Origin: an uncultured Acidimicrobiales bacterium | GTDB taxonomy: Bacteria > Actinomycetota > Acidimicrobiia > Acidimicrobiales > SZUA-35 | DNA: 53,170 nucleotides | Reading direction: 5' to 3' | Assembly (NCBI GenBank): GCA_938009905.1 | Contig: CALLGK010000045.1 | Span: 1 to 53,170, forward strand | Shown: positions 1 to 7,447 of the stretch, one piece after another | Numbering within the stretch: position 1 is the first letter of the stretch | Layout of the letters: each line of letters starts with the position of its first letter | Notes under the pieces: model-generated | Seen by the model: the letters and a program-made list of their open reading frames with translations, nothing else | The model's database searches: none | Told to the model about the DNA's origin: nothing | Made by a program: the position numbers and the translations under genes

Positions 1-1
1 C

Positions 2-1141
2 ATCACCTTCAAGCGATCAAACTCGTTTGAGCTCGTCGCTGAAGAGGTGGCAGCCGTGCGCAACGGGGTCGGGCTTACCGAGACCACCGGCTTTGCCAAA
101 TACGAAGTGACCGGACCGGGTGCACGGGCGTGGCTCGACCGTCTCCTCCCCAATCACATTCCACCCGCTGGTCGTCTCACCCTGAGCCCCATGCTCAACG
201 AGCAGGGCAAGCTCATCGGTGACTTCACCGTCGGTTGCCTCACCGGCAATAGCCACGGCGTGACCGGTGTCGGGGCCGACGGAGCGAGCGGCGTCGCCTC
301 ATGGGACGACGAACGCTTCTACATCTTCGGCTCGGGCGCAGCAGAGCGGTATCACCAGCGCTGGTTCTCCTCACAACTGCCAGCCGATGGTTCCGTCACG
401 CTGCGCACACTCGGTCATCAGCTTTGCGGGTTGTCTGTGGCTGGCCCCCAGGCCCGTGACGTGCTCGCCAAGGTGTGCGATCTCGATCTGTCGACAGACA
501 CCTTTGGCTTCCTGAGCTTCACTGAGGCGTTCGTTGGCATGGCCCCCGTCATGCTTGGCCGCATCACCTTCACGGGCGACCTTGGGTACGAGATCTGGAT
601 GCCGGCCCAATACCAGGCGGCCGTCTACGACCTCCTCATGGAGGCCGGCGCCGAACACAACATCCGCCTCTTTGGCCTACAAGCACTCAACTCGCTCCGG
701 CTCGACAAGAGCTTCGGGTCGTGGGCCACCGAGTATCGCCCCATCTACGACCCGTTCGAAGCAGGCCTCGGCTGGACCGTTCGCCTCGACAAGGGCGACT
801 TCATCGGTCGCGATGCGGCCGCAGCCGCAAAGGCAGCGGGGCCCGAGCGGACGTTGGTGGCCTTCACCGTCGACATCGGCGAAGGTGATGCTGCCGCCGA
901 CGTGTTGGGTGACGAGCCGGTGTGGCACAACGATGAGGTTGTCGGTTGGGTGACCTCGGGCGGCTACTCACACCACTCCAGCGCTTCTGTGGCGCTCGGT
1001 TACGTCCCGTCTGCTGTGGCAAACGCCGACAGTACTGACGGAGAGAGCGGCTTCGAGATTGAAATCCTCGGCGTACGTCGCTCAGCGACCCGGCTCGAGC
1101 GGTGTCTGTGGGACGCGAGCGGCGAAGCGATGCGTCAGTAG
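2..1141 (+). CDS. GcvT/dimethylglycine-dehydrogenase-type folate protein, 5'-truncated
   Basis: The frame is open from base 2, so the gene enters from the left edge; only the last 379 residues are visible and the GTG at 47 is not a real start. The visible part matches the aminomethyltransferase fold at the C-terminus of dimethylglycine/sarcosine dehydrogenases: an entry like FKRSNSFELVAEEVAAVR, then TTGFAKYEVTGPGA and GYEIWMP (GCV_T domain), then a GCV_T_C barrel near the end (VGWVTSGGYSHHSSASVALGYV). Family members demethylate N-methylated glycine or betaine derivatives and pass the one-carbon unit to tetrahydrofolate. An N-terminal FAD oxidoreductase domain is expected outside the window but is inferred. 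An inverted repeat starts at its stop codon. Confidence 0.85.
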   Translation: MTFKRSNSFELVAEEVAAVRNGVGLTETTGFAKYEVTGPGARAWLDRLLPNHIPPAGRLTLSPMLNEQGKLIGDFTVGCLTGNSHGVTGVGADGASGVASWDDERFYIFGSGAAERYHQRWFSSQLPADGSVTLRTLGHQLCGLSVAGPQARDVLAKVCDLDLSTDTFGFLSFTEAFVGMAPVMLGRITFTGDLGYEIWMPAQYQAAVYDLLMEAGAEHNIRLFGLQALNSLRLDKSFGSWATEYRPIYDPFEAGLGWTVRLDKGDFIGRDAAAAAKAAGPERTLVAFTVDIGEGDAAADVLGDEPVWHNDEVVGWVTSGGYSHHSSASVALGYVPSAVANADSTDGESGFEIEILGVRRSATRLERCLWDASGEAMRQ

Positions 1142-1174
1142 CGCGACGCAGCGCCGTGCGCGAAGCTGACGCAT
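1130..1174 (+). promoter_or_regulatory. Inverted repeat spanning the upstream gene's stop and the MerB-like start
   Basis: ATGCGTCAG (1130-1138) and CTGACGCAT (1166-1174) are perfect 9-bp inverted arms around a GC-rich centre with further GCGC pairing. The right arm covers the first two bases of the ATG at 1173. There is no T-run, so it is a weak terminator candidate. It could limit access to the start codon or bind a regulator. Function is inferred. Confidence 0.45.
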
Positions 1175-1862
1175 GGCCGAACAACCAACCGACGTTGCCA
1201 TCCTGGATCACGCATACGCCACGATCATGTCTTCGATCGTCGAGGATGGGCACGCCCCGCACTACGCCGATCTGGCTGGCATGCTCGACACGACGACCAG
1301 CGAGAGCCTCGCTCTGCTCAACGAACTGTGTGCGATAACGCCGGGGTGGATGCACCCGGGCACCGATTGGTTAGCGTCGTTTCCGCCGTTCAACGTGCAG
1401 CCCACCCAGTACCGCATCACGATCGACGACAAACATGGGTGGTTCGGCCAGTGAGGTTTCGAGTCGCTGGCAGTTCGCTGGCTCGTACCTGAGGCACATG
1501 TTCGCATCGAGGCCCCGTGCCTCGATTGCGGCGACGAGATGGTCATCGAAATGCAGGGCGACGAGATCCTGCTCGTCGAGCCGGACACCCTCGTTGGCTA
1601 CACGAGCCAGCCAGTGGGAGGTGAGGCCTCCAGTCGGCCGTTCCGTTGAGCGAGCATGAACCTCTTCCGGTCGGAAGAACATGCTCGAGGCTGGAGCGGC
1701 TACGACGACTCCATGGCCCGATATCTCAAGCCAGTTGCCGAATGGGCAGACATCTTCTCCAACCCGTTCTTCCGCGAGCGTGGGCGAACCGACTACATCA
1801 GCTGGACCCGCTCCGAAGCGGGCCAGGCTGCGTTTGTCGATCTGCGAGCCCGGCTCGCCTGA
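1173..1862 (+). CDS. Organomercurial lyase (MerB)-like protein with two in-frame TGA codons, predicted double selenoprotein
   Basis: Three segments (1173-1451, 1455-1646, 1650-1862) lie in one reading frame, separated only by TGA at 1452 and 1647. Read through, they give 229 residues, against about 212 for MerB. The product aligns with MerB throughout: an N-terminal helical domain (HYADLAGMLD), then YRITIDDKHGWFGQ-U94-GFESLAV, matching the IDDRRLYAW-C96-ALD region, then VRIEAPCLDCGDEM, ILLVEPDTL, and SSRPFR-U159-ASMNLFRSEEH, matching the QSF-C159-CHVHFFAS region. Both TGA codons therefore sit at the catalytic cysteine positions, and each is followed by a hairpin. MerB cleaves carbon-mercury bonds by protonolysis using Cys96, Asp99 and Cys159; the Asp99 equivalent here is Glu97. 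The substrate here is unknown. Alternatives are a pseudogene or other recoding, but two stops falling exactly on catalytic Cys codons argue for selenocysteine. No sel genes lie in the window. Confidence 0.85.
1454..1490 (+). promoter_or_regulatory. Candidate bacterial SECIS element for Sec94 (TGA at 1452)
   Basis: Directly after the first in-frame TGA, AGGT (1454-1457) pairs with ACCT (1487-1490) and CGAG (1460-1463) pairs with CTCG (1482-1485). The top can close as CAG-TTCG-CTG (1471-1480), or as a larger loop containing GGCAG. Size and position suit a SelB-binding hairpin, but the apical loop is less canonical than at the second TGA. Confidence 0.5.
1651..1687 (+). promoter_or_regulatory. 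Predicted bacterial SECIS element for Sec159 (TGA at 1647)
   Basis: CGAGCATG (1651-1658) pairs perfectly with CATGCTCG (1680-1687). After an AACC/A internal loop, TCTTCC (1663-1668) pairs with GGAAGA (1673-1678), leaving a GGTC tetraloop (1669-1672). The loop begins 19 nt after the TGA. This is within the spacing bacterial SECIS elements need and close to E. coli fdhF, whose apical loop also carries GGUC. The stem lies inside the coding sequence, as expected for bacteria. Confidence 0.8.
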
Positions 1863-1867
1863 TCAGC

Positions 1868-2251
1868 TCACTCCGAAAGAACGGCGTAGGCCTCGATCTC
1901 GACCGTGAGGCGCGGGTCGATCAGCTTTGAGACCTCGACCAGGGTCGATACCGGGCGAACGTCGCCAAACGTGGCGACATGGGCCCGGGCCACCATCTCG
2001 ACCTCGCTGATGTCGGTGACGTACGCAACCGTGCGCACAACATCGGCCGGCGACGCCCCAACCTTCGCCAGGGCATCAGCAATGATGTCGAGCGCAGCCA
2101 CCGATTGTTCGTAGGTATCACACCCGTCGACGTTCGGATCTTGGGCGCAGGTGCCAGCAACATGCACTTGATTGCCGACGCGTACGGCCCGGCAGTAGCC
2201 GTACATCTCTTCGAATGGGCCACCCGATTGGAGGTTGATGCGATCGCTCAT
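1868..2251 (-). CDS. RidA/YjgF/UK114 family protein
   Basis: A 127-residue protein of standard family length. It carries the family pattern of a central QSVAALDIIADALAKVGASPADVVRTVAYVTD segment (given here in part as VRTVAYVTD) and a C-terminal DPRLTVEIEAYAVL whose Arg and Glu line the active site of RidA trimers. Typical RidA proteins hydrolyse reactive enamine/imine intermediates formed by PLP enzymes. Divergent subfamilies have other or unknown roles, so the substrate is open. It converges with the MerB-like gene, whose stop lies 5 bases away. Confidence 0.85.
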   Translation of the reverse strand: MSDRINLQSGGPFEEMYGYCRAVRVGNQVHVAGTCAQDPNVDGCDTYEQSVAALDIIADALAKVGASPADVVRTVAYVTDISEVEMVARAHVATFGDVRPVSTLVEVSKLIDPRLTVEIEAYAVLSE

Positions 2252-2275
2252 GCGAGCACGCTAGGGGCCAGGTCG

Positions 2276-2666
2276 CTACTCGGGAAAGCTGTACACCACG
2301 TTGGTTTGGGTCGCAGCCGAACTGCCCGGGGTGTCGTGACGAAACACGTCGAACTTGCTCAACATGTTGGAGCACCTGGGAAAGCATGCGGGCCGACAGT
2401 GCCTCGGCCGACCACGGTTGACCACGGACAACGAGCGGTTGTGAGTCACCGAACCGTCGCTTAAAGAACCGAGCGACCGATTCTGGGCTCGTGCGACCGT
2501 GGTGCTCGGCCGCGTCGCCTACGAAGAGCTCATTGTCGCCAATGGCAACAACCGAGGGCATCTCGGGTTGGCGGACGCCAAGGGACACCATCGATGCGAG
2601 GCCACCCCGAAGGACAGCAGCGGCGGTGAAGGTCGTCCCAAGGTCGACCCCCAACCGATACGTCAT
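2276..2666 (-). pseudogene. Hsp70/DnaK N-terminal remnant
   Basis: The first 95-100 residues look like the start of an Hsp70 ATPase: LGVDLGTTFTAAAV (phosphate-1 loop), PSVVAIGDNELFVGDAAEHH and FFKRRFGD. Homology stops near 2365. The original frame then runs on without recognisable similarity to 2118, inside ridA. A second frame, offset by one, opens at 2365 (MLSKFDVFRHDTPG...) and stops at 2276. An Hsp70 needs about 400 residues for its nucleotide-binding domain alone, so this is a decayed or deleted gene rather than a working chaperone. A small functional truncated protein cannot be excluded. Confidence 0.6.
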
Positions 2667-2675
2667 GTAGTGGCT

Positions 2676-3416
2676 CTAGTGGCTCGCTGCATCACCGAGA
2701 TAAGAGGCTCGGAGATCGGGGTTCTGCATGAGCGCATCTGCGGTGTCATCGAGCACCACCTTGCCCGTTTGCAGGACCCAACCGCGGTCAGCGATCGACA
2801 GCGCCATGTTGGCGTTCTGCTCAACCATGAAGATGGCAACGCCACTCTCGTGGATCTGTTGGATCAGCTCGAAGTTGGTCTGCACGAGTGCTGGGGCGAG
2901 GCCCATTGAGGGTTCGTCCATCAGAAGCACGCGAGGGCGAGCCATCAGTGCGCGGCCCATGGCCACCATCTGCTGCTCACCACCAGACAGCGTTCCCGAC
3001 TGCTGCTTCAGACGCTCCTTGACCCTTGGGAACATCGAGTAGATGCGCTCGAGGTCTTCGGCGATGCCGTCTTTGTCGTTGCGGAGATAGGCACCGAGCT
3101 GAAGGTTCTCAAGCACCGACAGGCGCTTGAACAGTCGCCGGTTCTCGGGAACCATCGTGATGCCACGCTCGACTCGGTAGCTGGTCGGCTGGCCGGTCAC
3201 GATCTCGCCGTCGAGCACAACATCGCCCGTGGTCGGCGTGACCATGCCCAACAGGGTCTTCAGCGTTGTCGACTTACCCGACGCATTTCCGCCGAGCAGA
3301 CACACCAGCTCGCCCGGATAAATGGCGAGGTTGACGTCTTTCAGGATGTGAACCGCGCCGTAGTGCGTGTTGATGTCACGGAACTCAAGAAGAGGACCCG
3401 GCTTGTCGTCGGTCAT
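2676..3416 (-). CDS. livF: Branched-chain amino acid/amide ABC transporter ATPase (LivF type)
   Basis: A 246-residue ATPase of the LivF family. It has a Walker A loop GGNASGKST (residues 42-50; the usual family form is GANGAGKTT), a C-loop LSGGEQQM, and Walker B VLLMDEPSMGLAP. It is the last gene of the transporter operon. Its ATG overlaps the livG stop by four bases, implying translational coupling. With LivG it should form the ATPase pair that drives uptake by the LivH-LivM channel. The substrate could be Leu/Ile/Val, other amino acids, urea or short amides; sequence alone does not decide. Confidence 0.92.
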   Translation of the reverse strand: MTDDKPGPLLEFRDINTHYGAVHILKDVNLAIYPGELVCLLGGNASGKSTTLKTLLGMVTPTTGDVVLDGEIVTGQPTSYRVERGITMVPENRRLFKRLSVLENLQLGAYLRNDKDGIAEDLERIYSMFPRVKERLKQQSGTLSGGEQQMVAMGRALMARPRVLLMDEPSMGLAPALVQTNFELIQQIHESGVAIFMVEQNANMALSIADRGWVLQTGKVVLDDTADALMQNPDLRASYLGDAASH

Positions 3417-4240
3417 GCCGTCGCTCCCGTCTCGCTGGTGTCCACATCGGACTTCTTGCGCTTCTCGACCGGACGACCGAGGTACGCCTCGATCACCTGC
3501 GGATCGGTTGACACTTCTTCGTAGCTGCCCTGAGCAATCGGCTCGCCGTGGTCGAGCACCACCACTCGGTCAGACACGTCTCGCACAACGCCCATGTCGT
3601 GTTCGATCATGACCACCGTGAAGCCCCACTCCGAGCGGAGCTTGCCGATGAGGCCGGTGAGCTCAGCAGACTCTTTGGGGTTCATACCGGCAACTGGCTC
3701 ATCCAGGAGGATCAGCTTTGGCCGGGTGGCCATGGCTCGAGCGATCTCAAGACGACGGCGGTTGGCGTAGGACAACACCGAAGCAGGCTGCTCGAGGCGG
3801 TAGCCCGTGAGGCGAGTGCCGAAGAAGCCGAGCACGTCGATGCCGTGCTGCCGAATCTCTTCTTCTTCTCGCTTAAACCCTGCCGTGTTGAACAGGGCAC
3901 CAAAGGCGCCTGTCTTGGTACGGCAGTGCTGGGCAACCATGACGTTCTCGAGGATCGTCATGTTGGCGAAGAGTCGAACGTTCTGGAACGTGCGAGCAAT
4001 GCCGGCGGCTGTGACCTGGTTGGGGTCGTAGCCAACGATGGAGTTGCCTTCGAAACGAATGTCGCCAGATGTCGGGGCAACCATGCCCGAGATCATGTTG
4101 AAGAACGTGGTCTTGCCGGCACCGTTGGGGCCGATCACGCTGACGATTTCGCCCTCGTCGACGTGGAAGTCGAGATCTTTGAGAGCGTGAAGACCGCCGA
4201 ATGTGACGCTGAGCTTTTCGATTTCGAGCAGCCGGGTCAT
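3413..4240 (-). CDS. livG: Branched-chain amino acid/amide ABC transporter ATPase (LivG type)
   Basis: A 275-residue ATPase. It has Walker A GPNGAGKTT (37-45), the LivG-type C-loop LSYANRRRLEIARAM in place of the usual LSGGQ, Walker B LILLDEPVAGMNP, and the H-loop MIEHDMGVV. A short charged C-terminal tail after GRPVEKRKK exceeds most homologues. Four-base overlaps with livM upstream and livF downstream indicate a single transcript with coupled translation. Confidence 0.92.
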   Translation of the reverse strand: MTRLLEIEKLSVTFGGLHALKDLDFHVDEGEIVSVIGPNGAGKTTFFNMISGMVAPTSGDIRFEGNSIVGYDPNQVTAAGIARTFQNVRLFANMTILENVMVAQHCRTKTGAFGALFNTAGFKREEEEIRQHGIDVLGFFGTRLTGYRLEQPASVLSYANRRRLEIARAMATRPKLILLDEPVAGMNPKESAELTGLIGKLRSEWGFTVVMIEHDMGVVRDVSDRVVVLDHGEPIAQGSYEEVSTDPQVIEAYLGRPVEKRKKSDVDTSETGATA

Positions 4241-6111
4241 GCGGGGGCACCTCCGGTTGAGGCTTCGCCATCGACAGCATCGACCACCGTGTCAACGGCG
4301 TCTGCGACATCATCGTCGTCGGTATCGATCTCGCCCTTGAGCCAGGCGTCTTGCAAGAACTCTTCTTGGTGAAGTTCACGGGTACGGCGAGCGTTCGGGA
4401 TCAGACCTTCAGGACGCTTCAGCATCATCCACACAAGCAGGGCTCCGTAGATGAGCAGCTTGAAGGTGGAGAACTCTTGGAGCAGACCTGGCTGCTTGGG
4501 GCCGCCAAGCACACCGATCAGCACAACCGAGCCGGCGATGACACCTGCGATGTTGCCCATGCCGCCGACGATGACCACCACGAGGATGATCACCGAGACG
4601 AGGATCAAGAAGCTGGTTGGGAAGATCGAGCCGACCTTGGCCGACAAGATCGCGCCACCGAACGAGGCGAGCACAGCGCCCACCACGAAGGCAGCCAGCT
4701 TGATGTTCACCGTGTTGATGCCCATGGCTTCAGCAACCGACTCGTCTTCGCGAACAGCCATCCATGCTCGACCGAGTCGTGACCCTTCAAGGCGCCACGA
4801 CACGTAGATCGCAACGAGCACGAAGAACAGCGTGAGGTAATAGACCGATCTCGGGTCGGTGCCCTTCACTTCGAACAGACCAAAGTCGGCAGGCGGGATG
4901 TTGGTAATGCCCTGGGCGCCACCGAACCAGCCCTTGAGCCAGTCGGAGAGAGCCAAGAGGCGGATGATTTCACCAAAGCCAAGCGTCACGATGGCGAGAT
5001 AGTCGCCTCGCATGCGAATCACCGGCGCACCAATCAGCAAGCCAGCCAAGACCGCCATGAAGACCGTGACGATGAGGGCGACCCACCAAGGAAGTCCTGG
5101 CGAGAAGCCCGGCGAGTTTGGCGAGGTGAGGATGGCAACCGTGTAACCACCGACGGCGAAGAACGCCACGTAGCCGAGGTCGAGGATGCCAGCGAGGCCG
5201 ACCACGATGTTGAGGCCGAGTGCCAACAGCAAGAAGATGCCAACGTTGGCGAGCAGTTCGTTGGTGATCTTGCCGGTGAAGATGGGCAGCAGCACAAGCG
5301 CCGCGAGACCAGCAGCCCAGATGAGCATGTTGGCGTTCTTGCGTTGCGGCGCCTCCATGGCGTCGAGCTTGGCCGTGAGGCCGGCTGACTTGCCTGAACC
5401 AAACATGCCAAACAACGCAGCAGCGATGCCAAGCACGATGGTGCTGACGATGGTGAGACCACCGCGAGATGCGTAGAGGAAGTCGGTGAGGAAGGTGAGT
5501 CCGAACCCTTCGAGCAAGTCGTCGAGGAAGGCCTCGAAGATCGAGACGAACAGGATCGTGCCGACCACGATGCCAAGCGTCTTGGCGATGCGAGCGGGCA
5601 TCAGATGCAGCGATGCACCGAGTGCGCCAAGTACTGCACCAAGAACGATCCAGGCGATGACACCGAACCCAAGTCCTCGGTCGAAGCCGAGCTTCGCCAG
5701 AAGCTCTGGGCTCCAGTTGACGAGTGGGTCTCGAAGGTCAAACGCATTGACCAAGACCGCCAGGATGGACATACCAGCGCCGGTGAGTGCACCGATGAGT
5801 GCGCCCCGAACAACGTCGGCTGCGCCCTGCTCGTTGCGGGCCATGCCTTCGAGCACGACCTGCTTGGTCGTGGTGTATCCGAGCACCAGAGGCACCCAGA
5901 TCATTGCGACGTAGCCAAGGCTCAGTGCGCCCGAGATGACCGGACGAGGATCGAGCACAACCAACATGCCGGTGAGGGCAAGGAAGGCAATCGATGCCGC
6001 ACCGATGGCACCCCACTTGAGAATGTCGTTCCAGTCTTGGCTCGCAGCACTGCGGGCGGGAAGGACTTCTGACGTCATCATGCCGGCTGGGCCGGGAGCT
6101 ACAGCGGTCAT
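4237..6111 (-). CDS. livM: Branched-chain amino acid/amide ABC transporter permease (LivM type) with long N-terminal membrane extension
   Basis: A 624-residue permease, against about 300-420 for typical LivM. The LivM domain occupies roughly residues 275-590: LGLNIVVGLAGILDLGYVAFFAVGG, then the EAA-like loop region RAWMAVREDESVAEAMGIN, then IFPTSFLILVSVIILVVVIVGGMGN. The first roughly 270 residues add several extra hydrophobic segments (around 38-60, 64-82, 100-122, 148-165, 180-197 and 215-237). The acidic C-terminus ends in a Val/Asp-rich tail. The ATG start overlaps the livH stop by four bases. Confidence 0.9.
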   Translation of the reverse strand: MTAVAPGPAGMMTSEVLPARSAASQDWNDILKWGAIGAASIAFLALTGMLVVLDPRPVISGALSLGYVAMIWVPLVLGYTTTKQVVLEGMARNEQGAADVVRGALIGALTGAGMSILAVLVNAFDLRDPLVNWSPELLAKLGFDRGLGFGVIAWIVLGAVLGALGASLHLMPARIAKTLGIVVGTILFVSIFEAFLDDLLEGFGLTFLTDFLYASRGGLTIVSTIVLGIAAALFGMFGSGKSAGLTAKLDAMEAPQRKNANMLIWAAGLAALVLLPIFTGKITNELLANVGIFLLLALGLNIVVGLAGILDLGYVAFFAVGGYTVAILTSPNSPGFSPGLPWWVALIVTVFMAVLAGLLIGAPVIRMRGDYLAIVTLGFGEIIRLLALSDWLKGWFGGAQGITNIPPADFGLFEVKGTDPRSVYYLTLFFVLVAIYVSWRLEGSRLGRAWMAVREDESVAEAMGINTVNIKLAAFVVGAVLASFGGAILSAKVGSIFPTSFLILVSVIILVVVIVGGMGNIAGVIAGSVVLIGVLGGPKQPGLLQEFSTFKLLIYGALLVWMMLKRPEGLIPNARRTRELHQEEFLQDAWLKGEIDTDDDDVADAVDTVVDAVDGEASTGGAPA

Positions 6112-7253
6112 GCCCGGTCCTCCGACGAGAGTCGCTCTCCGAAGAGGCCGGTGGGCTTCACAAGAAGAACGAGGATGAGAAGAACAAACACGACGGCGTC
6201 ACGCAGCTGCGAGACACCCTCGACGCCGAGCGGTTCGAGGATCATGATCGGAGCGAGCGCTTCTGCTCCACCGAGTGAGACACCACCGGCCATGGCACCA
6301 CCGAGGTTGCCAATGCCGCCAACAACGGCAGCGGTGAACGCCTTGATGCCGGGCAGGAAGCCCGTGGTGGCAATCACGCTTCGGAACAAAATGCCCCAGA
6401 GAATTCCGGCGACACCGGCCATGGCGCCACCAACGGCAAACGTTGTGACGATGGTGCGATTCACATTGATGCCCATGAGGGCTGCGATCTCTTTGTCTTC
6501 AGCGACGGCTCGCATGGCCTTGCCGGTCTTTGTGCGCTCGACGAAGTACCACAGGCCCGCCATCGAAAGGCTGGCCACGATGATGACGAGAATCTTGGTG
6601 CCTTCGACGCCGAACTCAAGGGCGTGACCTCGACCAAAGGGGAAGCGCTTCTGCAGCAACCACTCTGGGAAGTCTGGGTAACCCTTTGCGCCAGGGCCAA
6701 ACAGCACGATCACGGCGTTCTGGATGAAGAACGACACACCGATCGAGGTGATCAGCGGGATCAAGCGAGGAGAGCCTCGCAGCGGGCGGTACGCAACCCG
6801 CTCGACCGCAATAGCCGTGATCGTCGAGATGACAACCGCCAGGATCACGACGAAGACGATGGACGGGATGAAGGCGTTGCCCTCCATGTAGCCGGCGGCA
6901 GCCAGCTTGTTCGTGGCGATGAATCCGGAGAACGCACCAACCATGAAGACTTCGCCGTGAGCGAAGTTAATGAAGCCGAGGACGCCGTAGACCATGGAGT
7001 AGCCGAGGGCGATGAGTCCATACATGGCGCCCTGCGCCAGGCCCGTCACGAGGAGGCCCTTGAACTGGTCGCCGGTAAGTCGACGGGCGCCGGGGTTAAT
7101 CCACTCGGCGAAGGCATTCGTCGGGCTGATCTGTTGAGCCACGAAGGCCAGGAACCCGATGGTGAAAAGACTGATGAGCAAGACACGCAAAAGTGTCAGA
7201 AAGCGGTCGACCGCTGTCTTGCCCTGTTTCGAAGATCTGACCGCTGCGGTCAC
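6108..7253 (-). CDS. livH: Branched-chain amino acid/amide ABC transporter permease (LivH type)
   Basis: A 381-residue inner-membrane permease. The core begins near residue 65 with GLAQGAMYGLIALGYSMVYGVLGFINFAHGEVFMVGAF, which is highly typical of LivH (shown here in part as GLIALGYSMVYGVLGF). The coupling loop is RTKTGKAMRAVAEDKEIAALMGIN and the last helices end in LVLLVKPTGLFGE. The start is GTG at 7253. It follows the binding-protein gene after a roughly 190-bp gap holding a terminator-like hairpin, so the permease/ATPase genes may be expressed below the binding protein. Confidence 0.9.
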   Translation of the reverse strand: MTAAVRSSKQGKTAVDRFLTLLRVLLISLFTIGFLAFVAQQISPTNAFAEWINPGARRLTGDQFKGLLVTGLAQGAMYGLIALGYSMVYGVLGFINFAHGEVFMVGAFSGFIATNKLAAAGYMEGNAFIPSIVFVVILAVVISTITAIAVERVAYRPLRGSPRLIPLITSIGVSFFIQNAVIVLFGPGAKGYPDFPEWLLQKRFPFGRGHALEFGVEGTKILVIIVASLSMAGLWYFVERTKTGKAMRAVAEDKEIAALMGINVNRTIVTTFAVGGAMAGVAGILWGILFRSVIATTGFLPGIKAFTAAVVGGIGNLGGAMAGGVSLGGAEALAPIMILEPLGVEGVSQLRDAVVFVLLILVLLVKPTGLFGERLSSEDRA

Positions 7254-7379
7254 GCTCTACAACTCCCCATTTGTGCCCCACACGGGCCCTACACGTTCGT
7301 GAGACGACCTTGCCGCATACAAATGCAGCCCGTCGCCCCACCTACTTGTCGCTTGGAATTCGTGTCCAAACGACGGGAA

Positions 7380-7414
7380 GCCCCTGCCCCGGCACAACTG
7401 GCCGAGGCAAGGGC
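7380..7414 (-). terminator. Terminator-like hairpin between the binding-protein gene and livH
   Basis: On the minus strand GCCCTTGCCTCGGC pairs with GCCGGGGCAGGGGC over 14 positions, with two G-U wobbles and a 7-nt loop. Only a weak pyrimidine stretch follows. The position, after the binding-protein stop and before livH, fits partial termination that would favour excess binding protein, a common arrangement. Confidence 0.55.
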
Positions 7415-7447
7415 AACCCAAGTGCTAAATCGTCAAGACGATGTTGA

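Noticed and set aside
1435-1659. Plus-strand ORF across the first TGA of the MerB-like gene
   Set aside because: Different frame; its translation (Ser/Arg-rich) has no family resemblance, while the main frame keeps MerB homology on both sides.
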